Positions 25,313-35,257 of a DNA stretch of 64,000 nucleotides are shown here, piece by piece. Source of the stretch: Riemerella anatipestifer (GTDB lineage Bacteria; Bacteroidota; Bacteroidia; Flavobacteriales; Weeksellaceae); contig NZ_CP073239.1 of assembly GCF_009670965.2 (NCBI RefSeq), positions 1,736,001 to 1,800,000 of the forward strand, read 5' to 3'. The number at the start of each line of letters is the position of its first letter. Position 1 is the stretch's first letter. The notes under the pieces were generated by a model that did not search any database, was not told the origin of the DNA, and saw nothing but the letters and a program-made list of their open reading frames with translations. Made by a program: the position numbers and the translations under genes.

Positions 25313-25879
25313 ATGAAATTAAGAGAAAAAAATCCTGCATTAGTTTTAATTGATGTTCAAAAGGCTTTTCTTGAAGAAGATTATTGGGGCGGAAATCGTA
25401 ATAATAAAAATGCTGAAGAAATTTGTGGTAAAATTTTGAAAAAATGGAGAGAATTAAATTTACCAATCTTCCATATAAGGCATAGTTCAGATAATCCTAA
25501 ATCAAAACTTCATATTACAAACGCAGGATTTGAATTTAGTGGGTATGTTACCCCAAATGATTCTGAACCTATCATTACTAAAAATGTAAATAGTGCATTT
25601 ATTGGAACTACATTAAAAGAGCAAATTGATAGCTTAAATATTAACACATTGGTAATTGTTGGAATAACTACCAACCATTGCGTTTCTACAACAACTAGAA
25701 TGTCTGGAAATTATGGTTATGAAACTTATCTTATTTCGGACGCGACAGCAACATTTGATAGGGTTGGAATTAATGGAGAAAAATACGATTCAGAGTTAAT
25801 CCATCAAACAACGCTTGCAAATCTGAATGAGGAATTTGCAACTGTTTGGAATTCCGAAAAGTTATTTAAAGAGATTTAA
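25313..25879 (+). CDS. Isochorismatase-family cysteine hydrolase
   Basis: The 188-residue cytosolic protein carries the isochorismatase-fold triad: Asp in LVLIDVQKAF (near residue 14), Lys in IITKNVNSAF, and the nucleophile Cys in GITTNHCVSTTTRMS (near residue 124). A cis-peptide motif precedes the Cys as in the family. Members hydrolyse isochorismate, nicotinamide, N-carbamoyl compounds or act on other amides, and the substrate is not readable here. It lies in an AT-rich accessory block. The next gene starts 18 bases later but is unrelated. Confidence 0.85.
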   Translation: MKLREKNPALVLIDVQKAFLEEDYWGGNRNNKNAEEICGKILKKWRELNLPIFHIRHSSDNPKSKLHITNAGFEFSGYVTPNDSEPIITKNVNSAFIGTTLKEQIDSLNINTLVIVGITTNHCVSTTTRMSGNYGYETYLISDATATFDRVGINGEKYDSELIHQTTLANLNEEFATVWNSEKLFKEI

Positions 25880-25897
25880 AAGAATTAAAGTGTATAT

Positions 25898-27205
25898 ATG
25901 GCAAAAAAAGTTTTAAATTTTAAGTTAGTATTGATACTAATAATACTGGTGTCTTGTTCAAGAAATGACGAAATTACAAATGAATCACAATTACCAGAAG
26001 AGGTAAAGGATGTTATTATAACTTCTTATTCTAAGAACTATGCATATTCGGGGGAGGAAGTAATTATTTATGGAGAAAACTTTCCTATAAAAGAAAAGTG
26101 TAAAATATTATTTGATGATGTGTATTCTGAAATACTTAATGTAAGCAAAGACTCTAGACAAATTACTATTAAAGTTCCAAATGTTGCTAGGTCCATTCCA
26201 ACATTAAAATTTATTTTTGAAAATCGAAATGTCGTCAATAACATTACAAATGATTATAACAAAAATATTGCTGTTATTAATAAGAGTATTGGAAACTGGA
26301 CCTCTACAGAGTCTGCAATATTTATTTCTGATAATGATTATATTAGAGGGATACAGATAAAAAATAATGGAAAAATATATTATAATGTTTCAAAGAGAAC
26401 TTACAGTTCACCTGACGATGGGATTACTTGGAAAGTATGGTATAACTCTAGTTTCTTAAGCGATTTTCATGCTACTGATAATGATGAAGGATTTGCGGAT
26501 AGTGGTTTTGGTCTTGGTAAAGTCCCTAAGGGAGGAAGTCCCTTATCTTTAAATATTTTTTTTACTACAGATTCAAGAACATCTGAAAAATTCGCTACTG
26601 TATTTGTTGAAAATGATATGAGAACGGGCTTATTAGTTACGACAAATAGGAATGTTTATAAAACATCGGATGGTGAAAACTTTGTTAAAGTCTATAACTC
26701 AGGCTCTACAAAGATTGATATTCAGAGAGCTCCATTTAAATTAGATTATCAAAATATTTGGACAATTGGGTATGATCAGGCAATTGAAACAGGTCTAATT
26801 TTTTATTGTAACGGTAATAACGAAAATTGGCATAGTTACTTATTTACCGCTTATCCCAAAAGTATGGTAAACAATATTTATTTTGTTAATGATAGGGTAG
26901 GATACTGTTCACTTTATACTTTTGATGCTAATCCAAAGGTTAAAATGTTTAAATCATTAGATGGTGGAGCATCATGGAATCTAATTAGTGATATTCCAAA
27001 TGCTCAAAGAAATATCTCTATGGTTTTCATAAATGAATCAATAGGTTATGTCTCATCAGATAATCAAATATTTCTTACTAAAGACGGAGGAAATACTTGG
27101 TCTTTAGATTTTACTGCAGATGAAAATATTCAAAAATTGGGATATTCAAATAATTGCGTTTATGCACTAACAAATGGTAAAATAAATAGAAAATTTTTAA
27201 AATAA
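25898..27205 (+). CDS. Surface lipoprotein with IPT/TIG domain and BNR/YCF48-like repeats
   Basis: The 435-residue protein has a lipoprotein signal with the lipobox LVSC (Cys near residue 20). An IPT/TIG-like Ig domain follows at about 35-115 (YSGEEVIIYGENFP). A beta-propeller-like region then contains Asp-box motifs such as SPDDGITWK, SLDGGASWN and TKDGGNTWS. Such proteins sit on the outer surface and bind glycans or proteins. The lipobox is followed by SRNDE, without the usual acidic surface-export signal. It ends the accessory block, and 101 bases separate it from the sirtuin gene. Confidence 0.75.
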   Translation: MAKKVLNFKLVLILIILVSCSRNDEITNESQLPEEVKDVIITSYSKNYAYSGEEVIIYGENFPIKEKCKILFDDVYSEILNVSKDSRQITIKVPNVARSIPTLKFIFENRNVVNNITNDYNKNIAVINKSIGNWTSTESAIFISDNDYIRGIQIKNNGKIYYNVSKRTYSSPDDGITWKVWYNSSFLSDFHATDNDEGFADSGFGLGKVPKGGSPLSLNIFFTTDSRTSEKFATVFVENDMRTGLLVTTNRNVYKTSDGENFVKVYNSGSTKIDIQRAPFKLDYQNIWTIGYDQAIETGLIFYCNGNNENWHSYLFTAYPKSMVNNIYFVNDRVGYCSLYTFDANPKVKMFKSLDGGASWNLISDIPNAQRNISMVFINESIGYVSSDNQIFLTKDGGNTWSLDFTADENIQKLGYSNNCVYALTNGKINRKFLK

Positions 27206-27306
27206 TTTTATATGTTCTCAGATTAGCATTTAATGTGTATAAATTAAACTGTTTTTTTTATAGTTTGTGTTTAGAGAAATAGTAATTTCACTATAAAAAT
27301 TATCTC

Positions 27307-27993
27307 ATGAAAAAAAGATTAGTAGTACTTTCTGGGGCGGGTATTTCTGCTGAAAGTGGCATTAAAACATTTAGAGATTCTAATGGGCTGTGGGAAAACC
27401 ACCGTATAGAAGACGTGGCGAGCCCAGAAGGGTTTGAAAGAAATCCGCAATTGGTTTTAGATTTTTATAATCTTAGAAGAAGGCAATTAGCAGAGATTAA
27501 ACCAAATTTGGCTCATAGCATTTTAGCAGAATTAGAAAAGTACTATGAGGTAATTGTTATTACTCAAAATGTAGATGATTTGCACGAAAGAGCCGGATCT
27601 TCTCATATTATTCACCTTCACGGAGAGCTTAAAAAGGCGAGACCTATAAACTCTGAAAGCGAGATTATAAATTGGGAAACCGACCTTAATCTAGGAGACA
27701 ACAATGAAAAAGGCGTTCAACTTAGACCTCATATTGTATGGTTTGGTGAGGCTGTGCCTGAAATGGAAAAGGCTATAAACCTAGCAACTTCGGCAGATTT
27801 ATTTTTAGTGATAGGTACTTCATTACAGGTTTATCCTGCGGCATCTTTGGTGCATTATATTCCACAACATTGTGAGTTGTTTCTCATTGACCCTCAAATT
27901 CCCGAGCATTATACAAAAAAGGCTACTTGCTTTGCTACTTCGGCAACGGAAGGTATGATGAAATTAAAAGAGCTACTTTTAGCTGAGTTTTAA
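27307..27993 (+). CDS. cobB: NAD-dependent protein deacylase, sirtuin (CobB type)
   Basis: The 228-residue sirtuin shows GAGISAESGIKTFR (NAD binding), TQNVDDLHERAGS and HLHGEL with the catalytic His105. The pair Tyr54 and Arg57 in FYNLRRRQL marks the group able to remove succinyl and malonyl groups as well as acetyl. The four zinc Cys of most sirtuins are absent: the stretch after HLHGEL has no Cys. It probably regulates acylated metabolic enzymes. Its stop overlaps the convergent DtxR-family gene by 4 bases. Confidence 0.88.
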   Translation: MKKRLVVLSGAGISAESGIKTFRDSNGLWENHRIEDVASPEGFERNPQLVLDFYNLRRRQLAEIKPNLAHSILAELEKYYEVIVITQNVDDLHERAGSSHIIHLHGELKKARPINSESEIINWETDLNLGDNNEKGVQLRPHIVWFGEAVPEMEKAINLATSADLFLVIGTSLQVYPAASLVHYIPQHCELFLIDPQIPEHYTKKATCFATSATEGMMKLKELLLAEF

Positions 27994-28649
27994 TCTAGCT
28001 TTACTAAAAGAGCATCACAAACTACCTTGCTGAAAGAGTGGGAAATACCGTTTATAGTAACCATCATAGAAGCGTCAAATTTTTCTTTTTTGTTTACTGC
28101 AAGTTGGCTTCCTAAATTGAGTTGTTTATCATTCAAAAAGCTAAGGAAATCTTTGGTATCTACAGTTACAGCGGCTAGTGTTACCTTAGAGCCTTCGGTA
28201 CATTCGCTGAGTTTCTTTAGATTTTGTTCAATAATATTGCCCTCTTTGTCGGGGATAGGTTCTCCGTGAGGATCTACCTTAGGGTAATTAAGCAACTCGT
28301 CCATTTTATCAAAAAACTCTTCGGAGTGTATATGTTCTAGCTCCTCGGCTATTTTGTGCACATTTTCCCAACCGAAGCCCATTTTTTCTACCAAAAACAT
28401 CTCTGTAAGCCTATGTTTTCTAATCACTAACGCTGCTTCTTTTTGTCCAATTTCGGTAAGGATAATGGGTTTGTAACTTTCGGTAATCACCCAGTTCTTT
28501 TGAGCGAATTTTTTCATCATACTATTAACACTCGGCATTTTAATGTTCAAAAATTTGCTGAGTTCGTTTACTGTAACCTCGTTGTTATCAGTCTTTAGAT
28601 GAAATAAAGCCTTTAGGTAATTTTCTTCTGTAAGAGAGTTCATAGACAC
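27990..28649 (-). CDS. Iron/manganese-dependent transcriptional regulator, DtxR/MntR family
   Basis: The 219-residue protein has an N-terminal winged helix (residues about 5-65, NSLTEENYLKALFHLK then IKMPSVNSMMKKFAQ). A metal-binding dimerisation domain follows (about 70-145, HRLTEMFLVEKMGFGWENVH, then EELEHIHSEEFFDKMDE with the His/Glu ligands). The C-terminal domain is SH3/FeoA-like. It would repress metal uptake genes when Fe2+ or Mn2+ is plentiful. No transporter of that kind is next to it, though CorA lies 36 bases upstream in the same direction. A second ATG two codons later could be the start. Confidence 0.88.
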   Translation of the reverse strand: MSMNSLTEENYLKALFHLKTDNNEVTVNELSKFLNIKMPSVNSMMKKFAQKNWVITESYKPIILTEIGQKEAALVIRKHRLTEMFLVEKMGFGWENVHKIAEELEHIHSEEFFDKMDELLNYPKVDPHGEPIPDKEGNIIEQNLKKLSECTEGSKVTLAAVTVDTKDFLSFLNDKQLNLGSQLAVNKKEKFDASMMVTINGISHSFSKVVCDALLVKLD

Positions 28650-28685
28650 AAAAATAAAAGATTTTTTTGTGTGGGAGATAGAATT

Positions 28686-29594
28686 CTAAAACTTTTTCTT
28701 TTTAAAATAAATGAATGTGGCTATAATAATGCTTAGCATTACACCTAAAGTTGCAAAATAACCATATTTATGATGAAGCTCTGGCATAAATTCAAAGTTC
28801 ATTCCGTAAAGTCCAGCGATAAAGGTAATTGGTAAAAAATAGACCGAGTACATTGCTAATAGCTTCATTACTTGGTTGGCTTTTTGGTCAGATAAGGCAA
28901 TGTAGACCGAAATGAGGTTGGTAATCTGAGCACTAATATGGTCAAAATCGGACATCACATCTTTTTGTTTATCTACAAGGTCTGCTATTTCAATGTCTTT
29001 TAGATTAAGTTTCTTAAAAGCACCTATCCAATCTGAAGACATGTTAAGTACTCTAGCATTAAGCCCTGCCTTTCTTTTAATTTTGTAGAGTTTTTTTATA
29101 GGGTTGAGCTGAGGGCTATTTTGCATAAAAATCTCAGTCTCTAACTTGTCAATAATCTCTATAAGTTTTTTACTTTCGTCATCAAAGGATTTCATTATCT
29201 TGAGTCCTAAGATTAGAGCTAACTTATCTGGAGAATATTTCTTGTATTTATCAGGATTTTTGTTAAGGTCTTCTTTAATTTCTAGAATACTCTTATTATC
29301 AGTTCTATGTATAGTGATAATTATTTTTTCTATGATAAATATGCCTAATTTAGTACTTACATCATTGATGCCATTTAAGTTTTTTCTTTGAAGTTCTACA
29401 TTTTCTCTAGTTAAGAAAAATTTTACGCCTTCTACTTCTTCAAATTTAGGAAGATGACTCGGGTCTACAGTATCATCTAAGTGTAACTTATTGATATGAA
29501 ACTGATGATGCAGGGAGTCTAAATCTTCTTTAGTAGGAGCTGTAACATCAATCCACTTACAGAGGTCGCTTTCAAAAATAGTATCTATAGGCAT
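28686..29594 (-). CDS. corA: CorA-family magnesium/cobalt transporter
   Basis: The 302-residue protein has a large cytosolic helical and beta domain (about 1-235) and two C-terminal membrane helices. The signature YGMNF closes the first helix (residues about 265-269), and a short basic tail KKKKF ends the protein. It forms a pentameric Mg2+ channel gated by cytosolic Mg2+. It is a second Mg2+ system beside mgtE. It lies between dapA and the DtxR-family gene, all on the minus strand. Confidence 0.92.
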   Translation of the reverse strand: MPIDTIFESDLCKWIDVTAPTKEDLDSLHHQFHINKLHLDDTVDPSHLPKFEEVEGVKFFLTRENVELQRKNLNGINDVSTKLGIFIIEKIIITIHRTDNKSILEIKEDLNKNPDKYKKYSPDKLALILGLKIMKSFDDESKKLIEIIDKLETEIFMQNSPQLNPIKKLYKIKRKAGLNARVLNMSSDWIGAFKKLNLKDIEIADLVDKQKDVMSDFDHISAQITNLISVYIALSDQKANQVMKLLAMYSVYFLPITFIAGLYGMNFEFMPELHHKYGYFATLGVMLSIIIATFIYFKKKKF

Positions 29595-29617
29595 TATAGA
29601 GTTTTTAATGGTATAAA

Positions 29618-29639
29618 AGCTACCCTAAAGAGGATAGCT
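29618..29639 (-). terminator. Probable terminator after dapA
   Basis: AGCTA-CC and GG-TAGCT pair imperfectly around CTAAAGA, and on the minus strand the stem is followed by TTTTATA. It lies 29 bases after the dapA stop. Confidence 0.5.
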
Positions 29640-29667
29640 CTAGTTAGATTATTTGATATTCTATCAA

Positions 29668-30555
29668 TTATTTAAAAACAGAGTTTAGTCTGTCAACCTC
29701 TGAATTTATTTTTTGTTGTAGACTTTCTGAAGCTTTAACTAAAGGTAATCTAAGGTGATTTTTAATGATGCCTTTATGTGCTAAAACAGCTTTGATACCA
29801 ACAGGATTACCCTCAGCAAAAATAAGGCGTGTGATTTCCACCAGTTGATTATGGATGGCATAAGCCTCTTTTACTTTGTCATTTTTTGCGAGTTTTATCA
29901 TCTCAGAAAATTCTTTAGGGTAGGCTTGTCCAATTACTGAGATTACTCCATCACCTCCAGCGAGTGTTACAGGAAGAGTGTACTCGTCATCACCAGACAT
30001 TAGCGAGAAATTTGTAGGCTTTTTTCTTAAAATATCAAAGTACTGCGTAAGGTTAGGAGCAGCTTCTTTTATCATAAATAGGTTAGGAAACTCCTTAGCC
30101 AATCGTAGTGTAGTTTCAGCTTCTATATTTTGTCCTGTTCTCCCTGGTACATTATAAATAATGATGTTTTTACCTGTTTCTGCCAAAGCCTTATAGTGCT
30201 GATAAAGCCCTTCTTGGTTAGGTTTATTATAGTAAGGAGAAACTGATAAAATAGCCTCAAAATCATCAAGATTAGTTTGTTCGATTTCTTTTTTTACGGC
30301 TAAAGTATTGTTGCCACCAATACCTAGAACTAAAGGAAGTCTTTTATTGTTAACTTTAACAATGTGTTGTATAACAGCTTCTTTTTCTTCTTTGGAGAGA
30401 GTAGCTGTTTCTGCAGTTGTACCAAGAACTACGAAAAAATCTGTTCCGTTAGCTATGTTGTATTCTATGAGCTTTGTAAGAGCATCAAAATCGATAGATA
30501 AATCTTCGTTAAAAGGAGTTACTAAAGCAACCCCTAGACCTGATAAATTTTTCAT
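29668..30555 (-). CDS. dapA: 4-hydroxy-tetrahydrodipicolinate synthase
   Basis: This enzyme condenses pyruvate with aspartate semialdehyde, the first step specific to lysine and diaminopimelate synthesis for peptidoglycan. The 295 residues include the substrate motif GTTAETATLS (near 44-53), the catalytic Tyr in IIYNVPGRTGQN (near 135), and the Schiff-base Lys in LFMIKEAAPN (near 163). Length and motifs are standard. It is a single-gene unit, divergent from the susC gene by 270 bases. Confidence 0.94.
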   Translation of the reverse strand: MKNLSGLGVALVTPFNEDLSIDFDALTKLIEYNIANGTDFFVVLGTTAETATLSKEEKEAVIQHIVKVNNKRLPLVLGIGGNNTLAVKKEIEQTNLDDFEAILSVSPYYNKPNQEGLYQHYKALAETGKNIIIYNVPGRTGQNIEAETTLRLAKEFPNLFMIKEAAPNLTQYFDILRKKPTNFSLMSGDDEYTLPVTLAGGDGVISVIGQAYPKEFSEMIKLAKNDKVKEAYAIHNQLVEITRLIFAEGNPVGIKAVLAHKGIIKNHLRLPLVKASESLQQKINSEVDRLNSVFK

Positions 30556-30825
30556 TTCCGTTTCTTATTCTAAAATTTAGAGGACCAAAATTAAGTTTTT
30601 TTTCGATATAAACAGAAGATTATTTCTTTTTTGTACTATCTTAGAGTTATAAATAAAATCTGCTTTTTCTGTGTTCGAAAGATGAAATTTGATTTGTTAT
30701 TCTGTACTTTATGATATTACTCAGAGTAGTTAATTATTTCATAAATATATTGTAATTTAGCCCCCTCGATTTTATTGAGTTGAATAAATATTAAATTTAT
30801 AACTATTGATTTTTAATAAAATACA

Positions 30826-33549
30826 ATGAAAAACTATTCAGTATTAAAGATTGCTCCAGCTTTTCTACTAGCGGGAGCGATGCTACAAGCACAAAAGGTA
30901 GATTCTACCAAAACCAAAAGTATAGATGAGGTAGTGCTTATAGGTTACGGAAAGAAGAAAAAATCAGATCTTACAGGTTCTGTAACGGCAATTTCTTCTA
31001 AAGATTTTAATGATGGTATGTTGTCTTCGCCAGAACAGCTTATTCAAGGTAAAGCGGCAGGTGTACAGATTACAACTAATGGTGGTGCTCCTGGTAGTGG
31101 CTCTACAATTAGAGTAAGAAGTGGAGCGTCTCTTAATGCATCTAATGACCCACTTATCGTTATAGACGGAATGCCATTAGATACCAAAGGAATTGATGGA
31201 GCCGCTAACCCATTAGCCCTTATTAACCCTAACGATATAGAATCTTTTAACATTCTTAAAGATGCTTCTGCAGCGGCTATCTATGGTAATAGAGCTTCTA
31301 ATGGGGTTATCATCATTACCACTAAGAAGGGAACTAGAGGAAAATTTAGAGTAGGCTATAATTCCACAACATCTGTTTCTCAGAGATTTGGAACGGTGAA
31401 TATGATGGATGCTAACGAATTCAGAACTTTAGTAAAAGATAAAGCATCAGCGGATTATATTTCTAAATTAGGTAATGCAAGTACCAATTGGCAAGAAGCC
31501 TTTTATCAATTAGCGACAGGTTTTGATAATAATTTAACGCTATCTGGAGGAATTGGTAAAGTACCATTTAGACTATCTTTAGGATACCTTAACCAAGATG
31601 GTATTATTAGAACTAATAATATAGAAAGAAGCACTGCAGGTTTAAACTTAAATCCAAAATTATTTAATAATCATTTGGATATTAATTTTAACTTAAAAGG
31701 GACTTATGTAGAAAATAGGTTTACTGATGGAGAAGCTATCAATGCAGCTGCGTCTTTTGATCCAACACAAAATATTTACGATGCTTCTAATCAAGCGATG
31801 GGCGGTTATTGGGAATGGATGGATAATGGAATACCTAACCAAAATGCAACCAGAAACCCTCTTTCTATGCTTTACCAAAGAAGAGATGTTTCTTATGTAA
31901 AAAGACTCTTGGGGAATGTTCAATTTGATTATAAATTCCATTTCTTACCAGAGCTAAGAGCTAACTTAAATTTAGGTCTAGACCTATCTAATTCCAACGG
32001 AACAGTTACTACTTTACCTACATTAGCTTCATCATACTTCCAAAAAGGAACAAATAGAAACTATGAGCAAGAAAAGAAAAATAGGCTTTTAGAATTTTAT
32101 CTAAACTATTCTAAAAAACTACCTTCTATAGAGTCTGATATTGATGTAATGGCGGGGTATTCTTACCAAAAATGGAATGAAACTAAACCTTTTGCACCTA
32201 CAATCTATGGAGATGGAACTAATGATCCTGCAAGTGGTGTGGATTTCTTTACGCAAAACTTATTACTCTCTTACTATACTAGATTAAACTATACATTCAA
32301 AAATAGATACTTACTAACGGCTTCTGTGCGTAGAGATGGTTCTTCTAGGTTTAATAGTAATAATAGATGGGGCTATTTTCCATCTGTATCATTAGCGTGG
32401 AGAATTGATCAAGAAAGCTTCCTTAAAGGTAACACTACAATCTCTACTTTTAAACTGAGAGGGGGTTGGGGAGTAACTGGTCAACAAGATATTTCAGGTG
32501 ATTATCCTTATTTGGCAGTATATAGTATCTCTAACTCTGGAGCTAATTATCTTTTTGGAGGTGTACCTTACACTCTTTATCGTCCAGAAGGCTATGACCC
32601 AAATATCAGATGGGAAACTACAAGAACTACCAATATAGGATTAGACTTTGGTATCTTAAAAGATAGATTACTATTTAATGTAGATGCTTACAAGAGATAT
32701 ACAGTAGATTTACTAAGTGAGGCTCCAACCCCAGGAGGTGCTAATTTTACCAATTTACTTTTATCAAACATAGGAAATATGGAATCTAAAGGGCTTGAAA
32801 TTGGTGCATTGTGGAAGGCTATTCAAAACGAAAATTTCTCTTGGGATATTTCCGCTAATGCAACATTCCAAGATGCTAAAATTACCAATTTAGCAGCTAA
32901 TGAAGGAGCAGGTCAAAGAGTGCTTGTTGGTGGTATATCAGGTATTACAGGTGGTTTGATACAAACACATTCTGTAGGTTATAGACCAAATTCTTTCTAT
33001 GTTTATCAGCAGAAATATGACGCTAGCGGGAGACCAATAGAAGGCGAATATGTAGATAGAAATGGAGATGGTATTATAAACGAGCAAGATATGTACGAAC
33101 ATAAGTCGTCTATGCCAAAAGCCTTGTTTGCATTTACATCTAGAATGACTTATAAAAATTGGGATATGGGATTTGCTCTTAGAGCTAGTTTAGGTAACTA
33201 TGTTTATAATAATGCTAACGCTAGATACGGAAATCTACAAAACATAGGAACTAATGGCTATCTACAAAATGTGACTAGAGACTATCTTAATACAGGGTTT
33301 ACTAAGGCTCAATATTTTTCAGACTATTATGTAGAAAATGCTTCATTCCTAAGAATGGATAATATCAACATAGGTTATAATTTCCCTCAATTTATAGGGA
33401 ATGCAAGATTGAGAGTGAATGCTTCTGTAAACAATGTTTTTGTGATTACTAAATATAGTGGGGTAGATCCAGAAGTTTTCAATGGTATTGATAATAACTT
33501 CTACCAAAGACCTCGTGTGTATTCATTAGGTTTCAATCTTCAGTTTTAA
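30826..33549 (+). CDS. susC: SusC/RagA-type TonB-dependent outer-membrane transporter
   Basis: The 907-residue protein has a signal peptide (cleavage near AQA/Q at about residue 22). A TonB-box-like DEVVLIGYG then leads to the plug (SDLTGSVTAISSKDF, then DASAAAIYGNRASNGVIIIT) and a 22-strand barrel ending with the aromatic F-Q-F terminal strand. Most SusC proteins carry a carboxypeptidase-D-like domain before the plug; here the plug follows the signal directly. With SusD it imports bound oligosaccharides using TonB energy. The GH97 gene downstream points to starch or maltooligosaccharides. Confidence 0.92.
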   Translation: MKNYSVLKIAPAFLLAGAMLQAQKVDSTKTKSIDEVVLIGYGKKKKSDLTGSVTAISSKDFNDGMLSSPEQLIQGKAAGVQITTNGGAPGSGSTIRVRSGASLNASNDPLIVIDGMPLDTKGIDGAANPLALINPNDIESFNILKDASAAAIYGNRASNGVIIITTKKGTRGKFRVGYNSTTSVSQRFGTVNMMDANEFRTLVKDKASADYISKLGNASTNWQEAFYQLATGFDNNLTLSGGIGKVPFRLSLGYLNQDGIIRTNNIERSTAGLNLNPKLFNNHLDINFNLKGTYVENRFTDGEAINAAASFDPTQNIYDASNQAMGGYWEWMDNGIPNQNATRNPLSMLYQRRDVSYVKRLLGNVQFDYKFHFLPELRANLNLGLDLSNSNGTVTTLPTLASSYFQKGTNRNYEQEKKNRLLEFYLNYSKKLPSIESDIDVMAGYSYQKWNETKPFAPTIYGDGTNDPASGVDFFTQNLLLSYYTRLNYTFKNRYLLTASVRRDGSSRFNSNNRWGYFPSVSLAWRIDQESFLKGNTTISTFKLRGGWGVTGQQDISGDYPYLAVYSISNSGANYLFGGVPYTLYRPEGYDPNIRWETTRTTNIGLDFGILKDRLLFNVDAYKRYTVDLLSEAPTPGGANFTNLLLSNIGNMESKGLEIGALWKAIQNENFSWDISANATFQDAKITNLAANEGAGQRVLVGGISGITGGLIQTHSVGYRPNSFYVYQQKYDASGRPIEGEYVDRNGDGIINEQDMYEHKSSMPKALFAFTSRMTYKNWDMGFALRASLGNYVYNNANARYGNLQNIGTNGYLQNVTRDYLNTGFTKAQYFSDYYVENASFLRMDNINIGYNFPQFIGNARLRVNASVNNVFVITKYSGVDPEVFNGIDNNFYQRPRVYSLGFNLQF

Positions 33550-33581
33550 TTAAAAGTTATACAAGTTAAAAATTTAAAATA

Positions 33582-35174
33582 ATGAACTTAAAATATTTAA
33601 AAATAGGGATGGCTGCTTTAGCATTCAATTTCTCTCTTACTTCGTGCGAAAGAGATTTGGATCAAGTGCATAGTAGTGATGTTACTTCCGTAAGCGTTTA
33701 CTCAGATTTTGCTAATTACAAAAATGTCTTAGCGAAATGTTATGCTGGGTTAGCAATAGGTGGACAAGAAGGAGGTGATGGTAAACCCGATGTAAAAGGT
33801 ATTGATGGAGGTATGTCTAACTATTTAAGACAGTATTTCCAGCTACAAGAATTACCTACTGATGAAGCAGTGATAGGTTGGGGAGATGCCAATTTACCAG
33901 AAATGAACACAATGAAGTGGGGTTCTGATAACCAGTTTATTACAGCAATGTATTACCGTGTTATATATCAAGTAACACTTACCAGTGAATTTATTAGAGA
34001 AACTTCTGACGATAAACTATCTTCTCGTGGTATTACTGGAGCTCAAGCTGAAGAAGCTAGACTTTTCAGAAATGAAGCTCGTTTTTTAAGAGCATTGAGT
34101 TATGCACACGCTATAGACTTATTTGGTAATGTTCCTTTTGTAAATGAAAACACAGAAATAGGTTTAACACCTCCTGCGAGAATAGAAAGGAAAGCTTTAT
34201 TCCAATATGTAGAAAAAGAATTAAAAGACTTAGAGGGATTATTAAAAGCGCCAAGAGCTAACGAATACGGAAGAGCAGATAAAGCTGCTGTATGGATGCT
34301 ACTTGCTAAACTTTATCTTAATGCAGAAGTTTATACAGGAGAAAAAAGATATACAGAAGCAGCTGATTATGCAGAAAAGGTAGCAACAGCAGGGTATAGC
34401 TTAAAAGGAAATTATGAAGAGCTTTTCTTAGCAGATAACCATTTGGATAATAATGAGGTGGTATTTTCTATCAACTATGATGGTATCAGTACTCGTACTT
34501 GGGGTGGGACAACTTTCTTAGTTCACGCTGCTGTAGGAGGAAATATGAAAGCTTCTGATTTTGGTATCAACGGTGGTTGGTGGGGACTTAGAACTACTAA
34601 AAATTTAGTGGAAAAATTCCCTAATGCTTTAGGAGATATAGATAAAAGAGGTAGATTCTTTACTAATGGACAGAATTATGAAATTAACGATATAGCATCA
34701 TTTACAGATGGTTATGCATTCATTAAGTTTAAAAATATAGATAGAGCAGGTAAAGCAGGTTCTGATGTTTCAGGAAACTTTACAGATACAGATTTCCCTC
34801 TATTCCGTTTAGCAGATGCTTATCTTATGTATGCGGAAGCTGTATTGAGAGGAGGTTCTGGAGACCTTAGCAAAGCTCTTACTTATGTAAATAAAATTAG
34901 AGAAAGAGCTTATGGCAATACTAATGGAAATATTACTGCATCACAATTGACTTTAGACTTCATTTTAGATGAAAGAGCTAGAGAGTTGGCTTGGGAAGGT
35001 ACAAGAAGAACCGATTTAATTCGTTTCGGTAAATTTACTTCTGGTGCTTATCTATGGCCTTGGAAAGGAGGTGTTAAAGGCGGTACTGCAGTAAGTGATA
35101 CTAGAAACCTTTATCCAATTCCTGCAAAGGATATAATAGCTAATACTAACTTGATTCAAAACCCTGGTTACTAG
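33582..35174 (+). CDS. susD: SusD/RagB-type starch-binding lipoprotein
   Basis: The 530-residue outer-membrane lipoprotein has the lipobox SLTSC (Cys near residue 23) followed by ERDLDQ, acidic residues typical of surface export. TPR-like helices cover the N-terminal half (EARLFRNEARFLRALSYAHA), and the C-terminal SusD domain includes ARELAWEGTRRTDLIRFGKF. It forms the lid of the SusC barrel and captures the glycan. It starts 32 bases after susC. A strong hairpin follows before the GH97 gene. Confidence 0.92.
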   Translation: MNLKYLKIGMAALAFNFSLTSCERDLDQVHSSDVTSVSVYSDFANYKNVLAKCYAGLAIGGQEGGDGKPDVKGIDGGMSNYLRQYFQLQELPTDEAVIGWGDANLPEMNTMKWGSDNQFITAMYYRVIYQVTLTSEFIRETSDDKLSSRGITGAQAEEARLFRNEARFLRALSYAHAIDLFGNVPFVNENTEIGLTPPARIERKALFQYVEKELKDLEGLLKAPRANEYGRADKAAVWMLLAKLYLNAEVYTGEKRYTEAADYAEKVATAGYSLKGNYEELFLADNHLDNNEVVFSINYDGISTRTWGGTTFLVHAAVGGNMKASDFGINGGWWGLRTTKNLVEKFPNALGDIDKRGRFFTNGQNYEINDIASFTDGYAFIKFKNIDRAGKAGSDVSGNFTDTDFPLFRLADAYLMYAEAVLRGGSGDLSKALTYVNKIRERAYGNTNGNITASQLTLDFILDERARELAWEGTRRTDLIRFGKFTSGAYLWPWKGGVKGGTAVSDTRNLYPIPAKDIIANTNLIQNPGY

Positions 35175-35195
35175 TGTAATTATAACCTAAATATA

Positions 35196-35226
35196 GCAAA
35201 AGTGTTGCCTAAAACAACACTTTTGC
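35196..35226 (+). terminator. Hairpin between susD and the GH97 gene
   Basis: GCAAAAGTGTTG and CAACACTTTTGC form a perfect 12-bp stem with a 7-base loop. There is no T-run after it. It could stabilise the susCD message or partly end transcription, so susC and susD are made in excess over the enzyme. Confidence 0.6.
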
Positions 35227-35257
35227 CGTTTAATTCAACTATATATAAATATCAGTT

